Shown here: piece after piece, positions 9,614 through 18,054 of the stretch | Layout: each line of letters begins with the position of its first letter | Position numbering within the stretch: position 1 is the stretch's first letter | Assembly: GCA_963849365.1 (NCBI GenBank) | Contig: CAWKHA010000004.1 | Span: forward strand, 248,001-312,000 | Length of the DNA stretch: 64,000 nt | From: CAVQCJ01 sp963849365 | GTDB taxonomy: Bacteria > Actinomycetota > Actinomycetes > Prado026 | Direction of reading: 5' to 3' | The notes under the pieces: generated by a model | What the model saw: the letters and a program-made list of their open reading frames with translations, nothing else | What the model was told of the DNA's origin: nothing | Databases searched by the model: none | Made by a program: the position numbers and the translations under genes

Positions 9614-10696
9614 ATGACCGGCACGATCCCGATCGCCCGACCCCTCATCGGCGACGAGGAGCGCGCCGCGGTCGACCGCGTGCTGCGCAGCGGGATGCTC
9701 GCCGCCGGGCCCGAGGTCGCGGCGTTCGAGACCGAGTTCGCCGAGATCGTCGGCGGCCGCCACTGCGTCGCGATGAACTCGGGCACGTCCGCGCTGCACC
9801 TGGGGCTGCTCGCGGCCGGCGTCGGGCCGGGCGACGAGGTCATCGTGCCGTCCTTCACGTTCGCCGCCACCGCGAACTCGGTCGCGCTGACGGGTGCGAC
9901 ACCGGTGTTCGTCGACATCGAGCCGGACCACTTCTGCCTGGACCCGGCGGCGGTCGAGGCCGCCGTCACCGAGCGCACGGTCGGCTTCATGCCCGTGCAC
10001 CTGTACGGCCACCCGGCCGCGATGACGGCGCTCGAGGCGGTCGCGCAGCGGCACGGCCTGGCGATCTTCGAGGACGCGGCCCAGGCGCACGCCGCATCGC
10101 TCGGCGGCCGGCCGGCGGGGACGTTCGGCACGTTCGCCGCGTTCAGCTTCTACCCGACCAAGAACATGACCTCGGGCGAGGGCGGCATGGTCGTCACCGC
10201 CGACGCCGAGCTGGCCCGCAAGGCCCGGCTGCTCCGCAACCAGGGCATGGAGCGCCGCTACGAGAACGAGGTCGTGGGCTTCAACACCCGGATGACGGAC
10301 CTGCACGCCGCGATCGGGCGCGTGCAGCTCGGCCGGCTCCCGGGCTGGACCGAGCAGCGGCAGGCCAACGCGCGGTTCCTGGACACCAGCCTCGAAGGGG
10401 TGGTCGTACCGCCGGTCGCCGACGGGGCGACCCACGTCTACCACCAGTACACGGTGCGGGTGCCGGGCGACCGTGACGCGTTCGCGGCGAGGCTGGCCGA
10501 GCGCGGGGTGGGCAGCGGGGTGTACTACCCGATCCCCAACCACCGGCTGCCGTCGTTCGCACTTGAGCTGGACCTGCCCCAGACCGAGCGCGCAGCGCGC
10601 GAGGTGCTCTCGTTGCCGATCCACCCCAGCCTGACCGGCGACGAGCTGAAGACGATCGTCGAGGCCGTGAACACCACGGCGGCGGAGGTCGCGTGA
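9614..10696 (+). CDS. DegT/DnrJ/EryC1/StrS aminotransferase (WbpE/WlbC-like)
   Basis: A PLP-dependent sugar aminotransferase of 360 residues. It is predicted to convert a UDP-3-keto-sugar, here probably a 2-acetamido-3-keto-uronic acid, to the 3-amino form. Visible landmarks are NSGTSALHLGLLAAGVGPGD near residue 55, EDAAQAHAA with the cofactor Asp near residue 155, and SFYPTKNMTSGEGG near residue 178 with the PLP-binding Lys. GGAGG at 9602-9606 sits 7 nt before the ATG. Its stop overlaps the start of the Gfo/Idh gene (GTGA). That pairing with an oxidoreductase matches the WbpB-WbpE pair, where the two act as a coupled system. Confidence 0.9.
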   Translation: MTGTIPIARPLIGDEERAAVDRVLRSGMLAAGPEVAAFETEFAEIVGGRHCVAMNSGTSALHLGLLAAGVGPGDEVIVPSFTFAATANSVALTGATPVFVDIEPDHFCLDPAAVEAAVTERTVGFMPVHLYGHPAAMTALEAVAQRHGLAIFEDAAQAHAASLGGRPAGTFGTFAAFSFYPTKNMTSGEGGMVVTADAELARKARLLRNQGMERRYENEVVGFNTRMTDLHAAIGRVQLGRLPGWTEQRQANARFLDTSLEGVVVPPVADGATHVYHQYTVRVPGDRDAFAARLAERGVGSGVYYPIPNHRLPSFALELDLPQTERAAREVLSLPIHPSLTGDELKTIVEAVNTTAAEVA

Positions 10697-11697
10697 ACGC
10701 CCCGCTCCGGGCCGGTCTCGTCGGCCTGGGGATGATGGGCCGCCACCACGCCCGCGTGCTCGGTTCGCTGGACGGCGTCGAGCTGGTCGCCGTGGCCGAC
10801 GCCGCCGGCGACCCGCACGGCGTGGCCGGCGGCCGGCCGGTGCTCGGCTCGGTCTCCGAGCTGATCGCCGCCGGCATCGACTACTGCATGGTCGCCGTCC
10901 CGACCGCCTTCCACGAGGAGGTCGGCCTGGAGCTCGCCGCCGCCGGCGTGCACGCGATGGTGGAGAAGCCGCTGGCCCCTGACGTCGTCGCCGCGCAGGT
11001 GCTCGCGGCGGCCTTCGAGTCCGCCGGCCTGGTCGGGGCGGTCGGCCACATCGAGCGGTACAACCCCGCGCTGCAGAGCCTGCGCAGCAGGCTCGAGGCC
11101 GGCGAGCTCGGCGACCTGTTCCAGATCGTCACCCGCCGCCAGGGCCCGTTCCCGGCCCGCATCGCCGACGTGGGCGTCGTCAAGGACCTGGCCACGCACG
11201 ACATCGACCTGACCGCCTGGGTCGCGCGCCAGCCGTACCACGCCGTCGCCGCACGCACGGCGCACAAGAGCGGGCGCCAGCACGAGGACCTCGTGGCGGT
11301 CGTCGGCTCGCTCGCGGACGGCACGGTGACCAACCACCTGGTCAACTGGCTCACGCCGATGAAGGAGCGGGTCACCGCCGTCACGGGCGAGAAGGGCATG
11401 TTCCTCGCGGACACGATCTCGGCGGACCTCACCTTCTACGCCAACGCGCTGGTGCCCTCGCAGTGGGAGGCCATCGCCAAGTTCCGCGGGGTCAGCGAGG
11501 GGGACGTGACGCGGTTCGCGATCCCCAAGCCCGAGCCGCTGCGTGCCGAGCACGAAGCCTTCCGGGATGCGGTCCTGGGCAAGGACGCCGACATCGTCAC
11601 CATGCGGGCCGGTCTGGCGACCGTCGCCGTCGCCGAAGCGCTGCTGACCTCTGCGACCGAAGGCCGGACGGTGGTTCTCGGCCAGGTCGGGCCATGA
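10693..11697 (+). CDS. Gfo/Idh/MocA family sugar oxidoreductase (WbpB-like)
   Basis: An NAD(P)-dependent oxidoreductase of 334 residues. It has an N-terminal Rossmann motif GLVGLGMMGRHHARVL, the family signature VEKPLAP near residue 95 with the catalytic-region Lys, and GHIERYNPA near residue 118. The VKDLATHDIDL segment near residue 170 carries the usual His/Asp. In the WbpB/WbpE pathway this enzyme oxidises C3 of a UDP-2-acetamido-uronic acid. GTG overlaps the aminotransferase stop by 4 nt, and its own stop overlaps the next gene by ATGA, so the three genes form a tight operon. The substrate is inferred from context. Confidence 0.85.
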   Translation: MNAPLRAGLVGLGMMGRHHARVLGSLDGVELVAVADAAGDPHGVAGGRPVLGSVSELIAAGIDYCMVAVPTAFHEEVGLELAAAGVHAMVEKPLAPDVVAAQVLAAAFESAGLVGAVGHIERYNPALQSLRSRLEAGELGDLFQIVTRRQGPFPARIADVGVVKDLATHDIDLTAWVARQPYHAVAARTAHKSGRQHEDLVAVVGSLADGTVTNHLVNWLTPMKERVTAVTGEKGMFLADTISADLTFYANALVPSQWEAIAKFRGVSEGDVTRFAIPKPEPLRAEHEAFRDAVLGKDADIVTMRAGLATVAVAEALLTSATEGRTVVLGQVGP

Positions 11698-12872
11698 CCG
11701 ACCGCCTGACGGCCGCGCTGCGGCGCACGGCACCGCTGCGCGTGTGGGGTGCGCTGTCCGCGGCCTACCTGGTGGCGTACGTGTCCGTCGTCTACACCCG
11801 CCAGCTGTTCCAGCCGGACACCCGGTACTACGCGGCCATGGCCCTGTGGTACTCCGGGTCCAGCAAGGCCGAGGCCACCGAGACGGTCCGCGCGTACATC
11901 AGACCGTTCCACCTCGCCGTCCCGACCGACCCCGACCTGTTCACGTACGGCCTCACCGCACCGCGCCTGCTGTACCCGGCCCTCTCGGCGCCGTTCGTCA
12001 AGGTCTTCGGGCTGCCCGGACTGGCGGTGGTACCGGCGATGACGATCGTGGGGTTCGTGGTGACGACCTTCGTCGCCGTCGCCGCACGGTGGGGCTGGCG
12101 CGCCACCCTGGTGCCGATGCTGCTGGTCGCCGTCGACTGGCGGGTCGTCTTCTACGGCGCCTCCGAGGTCACCGAGGGCCTGACCACCTTCCTGGCCGCG
12201 CTGATCATGCTGGTCGGCCTGCGCCGGGTCCGGCTCGGAAGCCGCACCACGGTGATCTGGCTCGTGGTGCTCACGACGCTGATGGCGTTCAGCCGGCAGG
12301 CCACGCTGATCCCGGCGGCGGCGTTCTCGCTGGCCTGGCTGGCCCTCAGCGTGCGGCGCGGATCCGTGCGCAACCGCTGGGCCCTGCCCGCGCTGGTGAC
12401 CACGGTCACGGCCGTTGTCGTGCAGATCGCGCAAGGGTTCATCTGGCCGGGGTTCAGCCAGATCACCCAGCTCAAGTGGGTCACGGGGACGGACACGCTC
12501 ACGGCTGCGCTCGCGAAGGTGCCCCACCTGCTGGCGCACATCGTGCACGTGGACGCCATCAACCTCACCCACGCCGACCCCGCACTGGTCCTGCTGATCG
12601 CGGCGGGGGCCGTCTCGTGCGTGGTGCTCTGGCGGCGCGAGGAGACCTACTTGCTGCTCGGGTCGGTGGCGGCCGCGCTGCTGTACAACGTCAGCAACGG
12701 CACACCGGTCGCGTTCCGGTACGAGATGCCCGCGCTGCCGTTCTTCGTGCTGTCCGTGGCAGGGCTGGCCGCGTGGCTGGGACTGGGTCCGGGCAGGCGC
12801 GCCGACGCTCCGGTCGAGCCGGAGTCCGGCGACGACCACCTGGTCAGGTCCGGAACACCCACACCCGCATGA
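11694..12872 (+). CDS. Polytopic membrane protein, GT-C-like
   Basis: A 392-residue protein with about nine hydrophobic segments. After the first membrane helix (residues 15-33) it carries FQPDTRYYAAMALWYSG, an acidic loop like that found in GT-C type lipid-linked glycosyltransferases. The same layout appears in the protein at 55980 (GGDHMYYASTMLQYAG), so the two are likely related. It starts at an ATGA overlap with the oxidoreductase stop. Its 3' end overlaps the convergent GtrA gene by 29 nt. A role in adding or modifying sugars on a polyprenyl carrier at the outer face is plausible but not shown. Confidence 0.65.
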   Translation: MTDRLTAALRRTAPLRVWGALSAAYLVAYVSVVYTRQLFQPDTRYYAAMALWYSGSSKAEATETVRAYIRPFHLAVPTDPDLFTYGLTAPRLLYPALSAPFVKVFGLPGLAVVPAMTIVGFVVTTFVAVAARWGWRATLVPMLLVAVDWRVVFYGASEVTEGLTTFLAALIMLVGLRRVRLGSRTTVIWLVVLTTLMAFSRQATLIPAAAFSLAWLALSVRRGSVRNRWALPALVTTVTAVVVQIAQGFIWPGFSQITQLKWVTGTDTLTAALAKVPHLLAHIVHVDAINLTHADPALVLLIAAGAVSCVVLWRREETYLLLGSVAAALLYNVSNGTPVAFRYEMPALPFFVLSVAGLAAWLGLGPGRRADAPVEPESGDDHLVRSGTPTPA

Positions 12873-13239
12873 GGACGAAGTTCACCACCGCGATCACCGC
12901 CGCCACCGCGAGCTTGGCCAGGCGGTACTCCACGTGCGCGCCGTCCACGAGCCAGCCGACGCTGACCGTCGTCAGTGCGAGGTTCGCGAGCACCAGCACG
13001 CTGTAGCGGCGCAGGTGCCGTCCCGACGCGCCTGCGGCCGCGAACACCCAGTTCCGGTTCAGCCCGAAGTTGACCGCGAACCCGACGACGTAGCCGCCGG
13101 CGGCGGCCGCAGCGGCGGGCAGGCCGAGCATATGCAGGCCGACGTACACCACGAGGTCGATCGCGAGGCTGAGGAAGCCGACCACGATGAACCGGAGCAC
13201 CTGCCCCGGGGCCGCCGACGGTGCCCGGGCAGCCGTCAA
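12844..13239 (-). CDS. GtrA family membrane protein
   Basis: A small four-helix membrane protein of 131 residues. GtrA proteins are thought to help move polyprenyl-phosphate-linked sugars across the membrane. The family look is clear: LRFIVVGFLSLAIDLVVYVG at the start, GYVVGFAVNFGLNRNWVFAA in the middle and FVLMRVWVFRT at the end. I place the start at TTG 13239, which gives a 4-nt TTGA overlap with the stop of the polyprenyl-phosphate GT2 upstream. Longer readings run into that gene. The GT2-GtrA pair mirrors the GtrB-GtrA arrangement. Confidence 0.85.
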   Translation of the reverse strand: MTAARAPSAAPGQVLRFIVVGFLSLAIDLVVYVGLHMLGLPAAAAAAGGYVVGFAVNFGLNRNWVFAAAGASGRHLRRYSVLVLANLALTTVSVGWLVDGAHVEYRLAKLAVAAVIAVVNFVLMRVWVFRT

Positions 13240-14168
13240 CGTGGTGTCGCCGCGATGTCGAGCGCGAGTGCCTGCACGAGCATCGGCACGCCGGTCAGGA
13301 AGGGAGTCACCGCGAGGAGCACCGTCCCCGCGCTCGCCGTCGCCGGGCCCAGGCTCTCCCATGTCGCCCACGCACCGACCGCGAGCCCGACGAGGACCAG
13401 GAACGACCCGACGAAAAGCAACAGGGCGATCGGCGAGAACGACCAGAGCACGTACTTCAGGAAGATCCGTCGCCAGAAGCCGGTGAACATCAACCACGTC
13501 AGCCGCGGGACGACCCGGGTGAGCCGGATCGAGGAGCGCTCACCGCGGTACAGGGCGGGGATCGGGACGTCGATGGCGCGCACGTCCAGGATGTTCAGCC
13601 AGATGAGCTGGTCGTTCTCGAACTCGTACCGCTCGGCCAGCCGGTCCAGCGGCAGCCGCTCGAGAACCTGCCGGGTGATGGCGGTGTAGCCGTTCTGCGG
13701 GTCGACCAGGTTCCAGTAGCCAGAAGCCGCCTTGGTCATGAACGTGAGCACGATGTTGCCGAACAGGCGGTGCCGCGGCATGCCTGCGTAGCTGGTCGTG
13801 GAGTAGAAGCGGTTCGCCTTGGCGAACCCGTAGCCGTGGTGGACCAGCGGGTCCAGCAGGTCGGTCAGGTGGGCCGGGTCCATCTGGCCGTCCCCGGCCA
13901 TGACGACGTCGATGTCGGCGCCGAGCTCGAGCGCCTTCCGGTGCCCGGTGACGATCGAACCGCCCACGCCCTTGTTGGACTCGTGCCTGATCAGGACGAC
14001 GCGCGGGTCCCCGACCGCGAGGGCGCTCTCGGACGTGCCGTCCGGGCTGGCGTCGTCGACGACGACGATGTGGTCGACCAGGGCCGGCATCGTGCGCACG
14101 ACGTCGCCGACGTGCGCCTCCTCACGGAAGGCCGGCACCACCACGGCGATGCGCTGACCGTTGTACAC
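13236..14168 (-). CDS. Polyprenyl-phosphate glycosyltransferase (GT2, GtrB/DPM1-like)
   Basis: Predicted to transfer a sugar from a nucleotide donor to undecaprenyl phosphate on the cytoplasmic face. The 310-residue protein has a GT-A domain with AVVVPAFREEAHV, IVVVDDASPDGTSE near residue 35, and VVMAGDGQMDPAHL near residue 88, the DxD-like GDGQ region. QNGYTAITRQVL follows near residue 160. Two C-terminal membrane helices (about residues 240-265 and 275-300) anchor it. The GTG at 14168 has GGAAGGA upstream. It lies between the UDP-GlcNAc 2-epimerase gene and GtrA in one minus-strand operon. Confidence 0.88.
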   Translation of the reverse strand: MYNGQRIAVVVPAFREEAHVGDVVRTMPALVDHIVVVDDASPDGTSESALAVGDPRVVLIRHESNKGVGGSIVTGHRKALELGADIDVVMAGDGQMDPAHLTDLLDPLVHHGYGFAKANRFYSTTSYAGMPRHRLFGNIVLTFMTKAASGYWNLVDPQNGYTAITRQVLERLPLDRLAERYEFENDQLIWLNILDVRAIDVPIPALYRGERSSIRLTRVVPRLTWLMFTGFWRRIFLKYVLWSFSPIALLLFVGSFLVLVGLAVGAWATWESLGPATASAGTVLLAVTPFLTGVPMLVQALALDIAATPR

Positions 14169-14239
14169 GACCCGGGTCGTCCTTCCCTCGACAGGCCACC
14201 GGCCGCGTCATTCTGGCACGCTCGTTCCCTCCCGCCCGT

Positions 14240-15301
14240 TCACACCAGGTGCCTGCGCAGCTCCTCGACGACGCGCGGGGCCGCGTCACCGGCGCCGTAG
14301 GGCCGGCCCCGCGGCGCGGTCGGGGCGGGCCGCGCAGCCGACCCGGCGACCAGGGACAGATCCGGGTCCAGGACGTTCCAGCCGTTCTCCAGCGTCTCCA
14401 CCCACTCGGTCTCCGTGCGCAGCGTCGTGCACGGGACGCCCAGCAGGTACGCCTCCTTCTGCAGGCCGCCGGAATCGGTGACCACCCCGCGGGCGTGCAC
14501 CACGGCCCTGACCATCCCGGGGTAGTCCAGCGGCGGGCGGGTGCGCAGCGCCCCTGTCTCCAGCGACAGCCCCTGTCCGGCGCACCGGGCGACCAGGCGC
14601 GGGTGCGCGAGCAGCAGGACAGGCACGTCGAGGGCGGCGAGTGCGGCCACGATCGCCCGCAGCCGGGCCGGGTCGTCGGTGTTCTCGGCCCGGTGGATGG
14701 TGGCCACGACGTACGACCCGGCCGCGACGCCCTCGGGCAGCTCCGGCGGCGTTGCGGCGACCGCGTCGCGCACCCGCAGGCACACGTCGGTCATGACGTC
14801 ACCGACCAGGACCGAACGCGCAGCCAGCCCCTCGTCGGCGAGGTGGCCCATCGCGACCTGGGTGGGCGCCAGCAGCAGGTCGGCCGCGTGATCGGTGAGC
14901 ACGCGGTTGTGCTCCTCGGGCATCCGCCGGTTGAACGAGCGCAGTCCGGCCTCGAGATGGGCGACGGGCAGGTGCAGCTTCACGGCGGCCAGAGCTCCGG
15001 CCAAGGTGGAGTTGGTGTCGCCGTACACGAGCACCCAGTCCGGCCGGTGCTCGGCGAGCACGCCGTCCAGCGCCGCGAGCATCGCGCCGGTCTGCACGCC
15101 GTGGCTGCCCGACCCGACGCCCAGGTGCACGCCCGGCTCGGGGATCGCGAGGTCGGCGAAGAACACGTCCGACATCCGCGCGTCGTAGTGCTGCCCGGTG
15201 TGCACGATCAGGTGTTCGTCGCCGGCCGCGGCCAGCGCCTCCGCCACCGGGGCGAGCTTCACGAACTGCGGACGCGCGCCGACGATGCTCACGACCTTCA
15301 C
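14240..15301 (-). CDS. wecB: UDP-N-acetylglucosamine 2-epimerase (WecB/WbpI family)
   Basis: A non-hydrolysing epimerase of 353 residues that inverts C2 of UDP-GlcNAc or of a related 2-acetamido-uronic acid nucleotide. Signature stretches are VGARPQFVKLAPVAEAL at the start, HTGQHYDARMSDVFF, VYGDTNSTLAGALAA, HLEAGLRSFNRRMPEEHNR near residue 120, ATIHRAENTDDP near residue 205 and TDSGGLQKEAYLLGVPC near residue 280. The GTG at 15301 has GGAGG 6 nt upstream. It is divergent from the nucleotide-sugar dehydrogenase at 15416. Together they could make UDP-ManNAcA, or with the 3-amino enzymes UDP-ManNAc3NAcA (WbpI type). Sequence reading alone does not separate these two. Confidence 0.92.
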   Translation of the reverse strand: MKVVSIVGARPQFVKLAPVAEALAAAGDEHLIVHTGQHYDARMSDVFFADLAIPEPGVHLGVGSGSHGVQTGAMLAALDGVLAEHRPDWVLVYGDTNSTLAGALAAVKLHLPVAHLEAGLRSFNRRMPEEHNRVLTDHAADLLLAPTQVAMGHLADEGLAARSVLVGDVMTDVCLRVRDAVAATPPELPEGVAAGSYVVATIHRAENTDDPARLRAIVAALAALDVPVLLLAHPRLVARCAGQGLSLETGALRTRPPLDYPGMVRAVVHARGVVTDSGGLQKEAYLLGVPCTTLRTETEWVETLENGWNVLDPDLSLVAGSAARPAPTAPRGRPYGAGDAAPRVVEELRRHLV

Positions 15302-15340
15302 CAGCGTCCTCCGTCCTGCACCGGGTCTCCGACGCCCTGG

Positions 15341-15375
15341 AGGGTAGTTGGCCGCGCGTGCAGGCGGGTTATCCT
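15341..15375. promoter_or_regulatory. Divergent promoters between epimerase and dehydrogenase
   Basis: TACCCT on the minus strand (complement of 15341-15346) faces the epimerase. On the plus strand TTGGCC at 15348-15353 and TATCCT at 15370-15375, spaced by 16 nt, form a promoter for the dehydrogenase and glycosyltransferase operon that starts at 15416. Confidence 0.5.
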
Positions 15376-15415
15376 GACCTGGCCCCCGCCCCCTGCCTTC
15401 CCTTGAGGCTGCCCT

Positions 15416-16729
15416 GTGAGAGTCACCGTCGTCGCGCTCGGCAAGATCGGCCTGCCGCTGGCGGTCCAGTTCGCCGCCGCAGGCCACCAGGTGGTCGGGA
15501 CGGACGTCGACCGGCGCGTGGTCGACCTGGTGAACGCGGGCGCGGAGCCGTTCCCCGGCGAGGCCGAGCTCGACGTCCGGCTCAAGGCCGTGGTGGAGTC
15601 CGGCGCGCTGCGGGCGACCACCGAGACGACCGAGGCGGTCGCCGAGAGCGACGCCGTCGTGGTGGTCGTCCCGCTGTACGTGGACGCGGACGGTACGCCC
15701 CAGTTCGGCTGGATCGACGCCGCCACCAGAGCGATCGCGGCGGGCCTGCGGCCGGGCACGCTGGTCTCGTACGAGACCACGCTGCCCGTCGGTACCACGC
15801 GTGAGCGCTTCGGGCCGCTGCTCTCGGAGGGTTCGGGCCTGCGCGTGGGGACGGACTTCGCGCTCGTGTTCAGCCCCGAACGGGTCTTCACCGGGCGGGT
15901 GTTCGCCGACCTGCGGCGCTACCCCAAGCTGGTCGGCGGTGTCGACGCCGCCAGCGGCACGCGCGGGGTCGACTTCTACAGCCGCAGTCTCGAGTTCGAC
16001 GACCGGCCGGACCTGCGCCGGCCCAACGGCGTGTGGGACCTGGGCAGCTGCGAGGCCGCCGAGATGGCCAAGCTGGTGGAGACCACGTACCGAGACGTCA
16101 ACATCGGCCTGGCCAACCAGTTCGCCCGGTTCGCCGACGCCCACGCCATCGACGTCGCCGCCGTCATCGAGGCGAGCAACTCGCAGCCGTTCAGCCATGT
16201 GCACCAGCCCGGCGTCGCGGTCGGCGGGCACTGCATCCCCGTCTACCCCCGGTTCTACCTGTGGAAGGACCCCGACGCGACCGTCGTGCGGGCCGCCCGC
16301 GAGGCGAACGCGGCCATGCCCGAGTACGCGGTGGCGATGCTCCAGAGCGTGTACGGGAGTCTGTCCGGTGCCCGGGTGGCCGTGCTCGGCGCGGCCTACC
16401 GTGGCGGGGTCAAGGAGACCGCGTTCTCGGGCGTGTTCCCGGTCGTGGCGGCGCTGCGCGCCCGGGGCGCCGACGTGGCGGTGAACGACCCGCTCTTCGA
16501 CGACCACGAGCTCGCCGGGTTCGGGCTGGCCCCTTACCGCCTGGGCACCGCGGTGGACGCCGCGCTCGTGCAGACCGACCACCCCGAGTACCGCGAGCTC
16601 TCCGCCGCCGATCTGCCCGGCGTCCGGGCCCTGGTGGACGGGCGCGGGGTGATCGACCCGGAGCGGTTCGCCGGCGTGCAGGTCCGAGTCCTGGGGCGCG
16701 GCGCCGGCCCCCTGACCGACCACCCATGA
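15416..16729 (+). CDS. Nucleotide-sugar 6-dehydrogenase (WecC/WbpA family)
   Basis: An NAD-dependent enzyme of 437 residues that oxidises C6 of a UDP-HexNAc to a uronic acid in two steps. The Rossmann start is VALGKIGLPLAVQFA. VVVPLYVDADGTP and SYETTLPVGTTRERF follow, and the catalytic Cys is in VAVGGHCIPVYPRF near residue 273. The C-terminal UDP-binding domain begins with VAVLGAAYRGGVKETAFS. It is more like the HexNAc dehydrogenases than the UDP-glucose dehydrogenase at 42230, which has GFGGGCLPKD. Its stop overlaps the next gene by ATGA. It supplies the uronic acid for the WbpA-type pathway encoded nearby. Confidence 0.9.
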   Translation: MRVTVVALGKIGLPLAVQFAAAGHQVVGTDVDRRVVDLVNAGAEPFPGEAELDVRLKAVVESGALRATTETTEAVAESDAVVVVVPLYVDADGTPQFGWIDAATRAIAAGLRPGTLVSYETTLPVGTTRERFGPLLSEGSGLRVGTDFALVFSPERVFTGRVFADLRRYPKLVGGVDAASGTRGVDFYSRSLEFDDRPDLRRPNGVWDLGSCEAAEMAKLVETTYRDVNIGLANQFARFADAHAIDVAAVIEASNSQPFSHVHQPGVAVGGHCIPVYPRFYLWKDPDATVVRAAREANAAMPEYAVAMLQSVYGSLSGARVAVLGAAYRGGVKETAFSGVFPVVAALRARGADVAVNDPLFDDHELAGFGLAPYRLGTAVDAALVQTDHPEYRELSAADLPGVRALVDGRGVIDPERFAGVQVRVLGRGAGPLTDHP

Positions 16730-18054
16730 GCCCGGACCCCGCTGCCCCCGTTCCGCCGCACGTCCTGTACGTGGCCTGGGGGTTCCCGCCGCACCGTGGG
16801 CCGGGCACCTACCGCGCCCTCGCCACAGCGAACCTGCTGGCCGAGATCGGATGCCGGGTGACCGTGCTCACGGCAGACCTGGCGACCTTCGACCTCGTCG
16901 TCGGCGCCGACAACTCTCTGCTGGCCGAGATCGACCCGCGGATCCGCGTGCTGCGGGTGTCGTTCCCGGCCGGCCGGCGCGACCCCGTCGTGAACCGCTG
17001 GGAGCTGGCCCGCGTGGCCGCGCCGCCGCAGTGGCTGGAGCGCACGCTGGCCCGGGAGGCCAAGGTCTTCCCGGAACCGGTGTACGGCCCGTGGCGACCG
17101 CGCATCGACGCCGCGGCCCAGCGGCTGCACCGCGTCGACCCCGTCGACCTGGTGATGGCGACCGGCAACCCGTACGTGGACTTCTCGGTGGCGCAACGGC
17201 TGCACGTCGACCACGGCGTCCCGTTCGTGCTGGACGACCGTGACTCGTGGGTGCTCGACGTGTACACCGGCAAGCCGTTCGCGGACTCGGCCGAGACGCA
17301 GCAGATGCTCGGCTGGATGCTCGGCCGGTGCGAGCAGGCCTGGTTCGTCAACCCGCCGATCGCCCAGTGGCACCGGGAGCGCTATCCCGAGCACGCCGAT
17401 CGGATCCGCGTCGTGGAGAACGGCTGGGACCCGCGCTTCCTCGACCCCGCGGCCGTGCGGCACTCGGTCGGGGAACGCACGGTGCTCGGCTACGTGGGCA
17501 CGATCTCGGACCGGTTCCCGCTCGGGCTCATCGTCGACGCCTGGCGTCGGGCCAGGAACCTGTCCGCACGGCTGAAGGACGGCGAGCTGCGGCTGTTCGG
17601 CCAGCTCGGTGTGTCCGGCAGCGGGGTGTCGGTGCACCAGAGCCTGCTCGACGATGCGGCCGCGGACGGCGTCGTGCACATGGGGCGCTGGCCCAAGAAC
17701 CGCATCACCGAGGCCTACAGCGACATCGACGTCCTGGTGTTCGCCAAGGAGGGCTCGGGGATGGTGACCTCGGGAAAGGTGTACGAGTACGTGGCGACCG
17801 GCCTGCCGATCACATCGACGATCGAAGACGAGCACGACGCGCGTCGTGTGCTGGCCGGCTACCCGCGCTGGCACCCGGCCGCAGCCCAGGACCCCGACGC
17901 CCTGGCCGCCGCGATGGTCGAGGCGGCCGAGGACGCCGCCGCGTCCGACCCCTCGGTGGTCGCGGATGCGACGCTGCACGGGCTGGGCTTCCGGCGGGAT
18001 CGGATCCTGGAGCCGGCGCTGCGGGAGATCGTGGCCGGCAGGACGGCCGGGTGA
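16726..18054 (+). CDS. GT4-like glycosyltransferase, module component A (copy 2)
   Basis: A 442-residue GT-B glycosyltransferase, paralogous to 6910-8256. Shared landmarks are PHVLYVAWGFPPHRGPGTYR, VYGPWRPRID near residue 120, PVDLVMATGNPYVDFSVA, VLDDRDSWVLDVYTG near residue 170, AWFVNPPIAQWH and SGKVYEYVATGLPITS near residue 350. ATGA overlap joins it to the dehydrogenase before it, and GTGA overlap joins it to the B-C fusion after it. It therefore belongs to the uronic-acid operon. It probably transfers one sugar of the repeating unit. Confidence 0.85.
   Translation: MSPDPAAPVPPHVLYVAWGFPPHRGPGTYRALATANLLAEIGCRVTVLTADLATFDLVVGADNSLLAEIDPRIRVLRVSFPAGRRDPVVNRWELARVAAPPQWLERTLAREAKVFPEPVYGPWRPRIDAAAQRLHRVDPVDLVMATGNPYVDFSVAQRLHVDHGVPFVLDDRDSWVLDVYTGKPFADSAETQQMLGWMLGRCEQAWFVNPPIAQWHRERYPEHADRIRVVENGWDPRFLDPAAVRHSVGERTVLGYVGTISDRFPLGLIVDAWRRARNLSARLKDGELRLFGQLGVSGSGVSVHQSLLDDAAADGVVHMGRWPKNRITEAYSDIDVLVFAKEGSGMVTSGKVYEYVATGLPITSTIEDEHDARRVLAGYPRWHPAAAQDPDALAAAMVEAAEDAAASDPSVVADATLHGLGFRRDRILEPALREIVAGRTAG

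Noticed and set aside
6910..10131. Single very long minus-strand open frame (over 1000 codons)
   Set aside because: Only the part from 8256 down is a glycosyltransferase. The upstream part is Arg/Pro/Ser-rich and antisense to two well-supported plus-strand genes.
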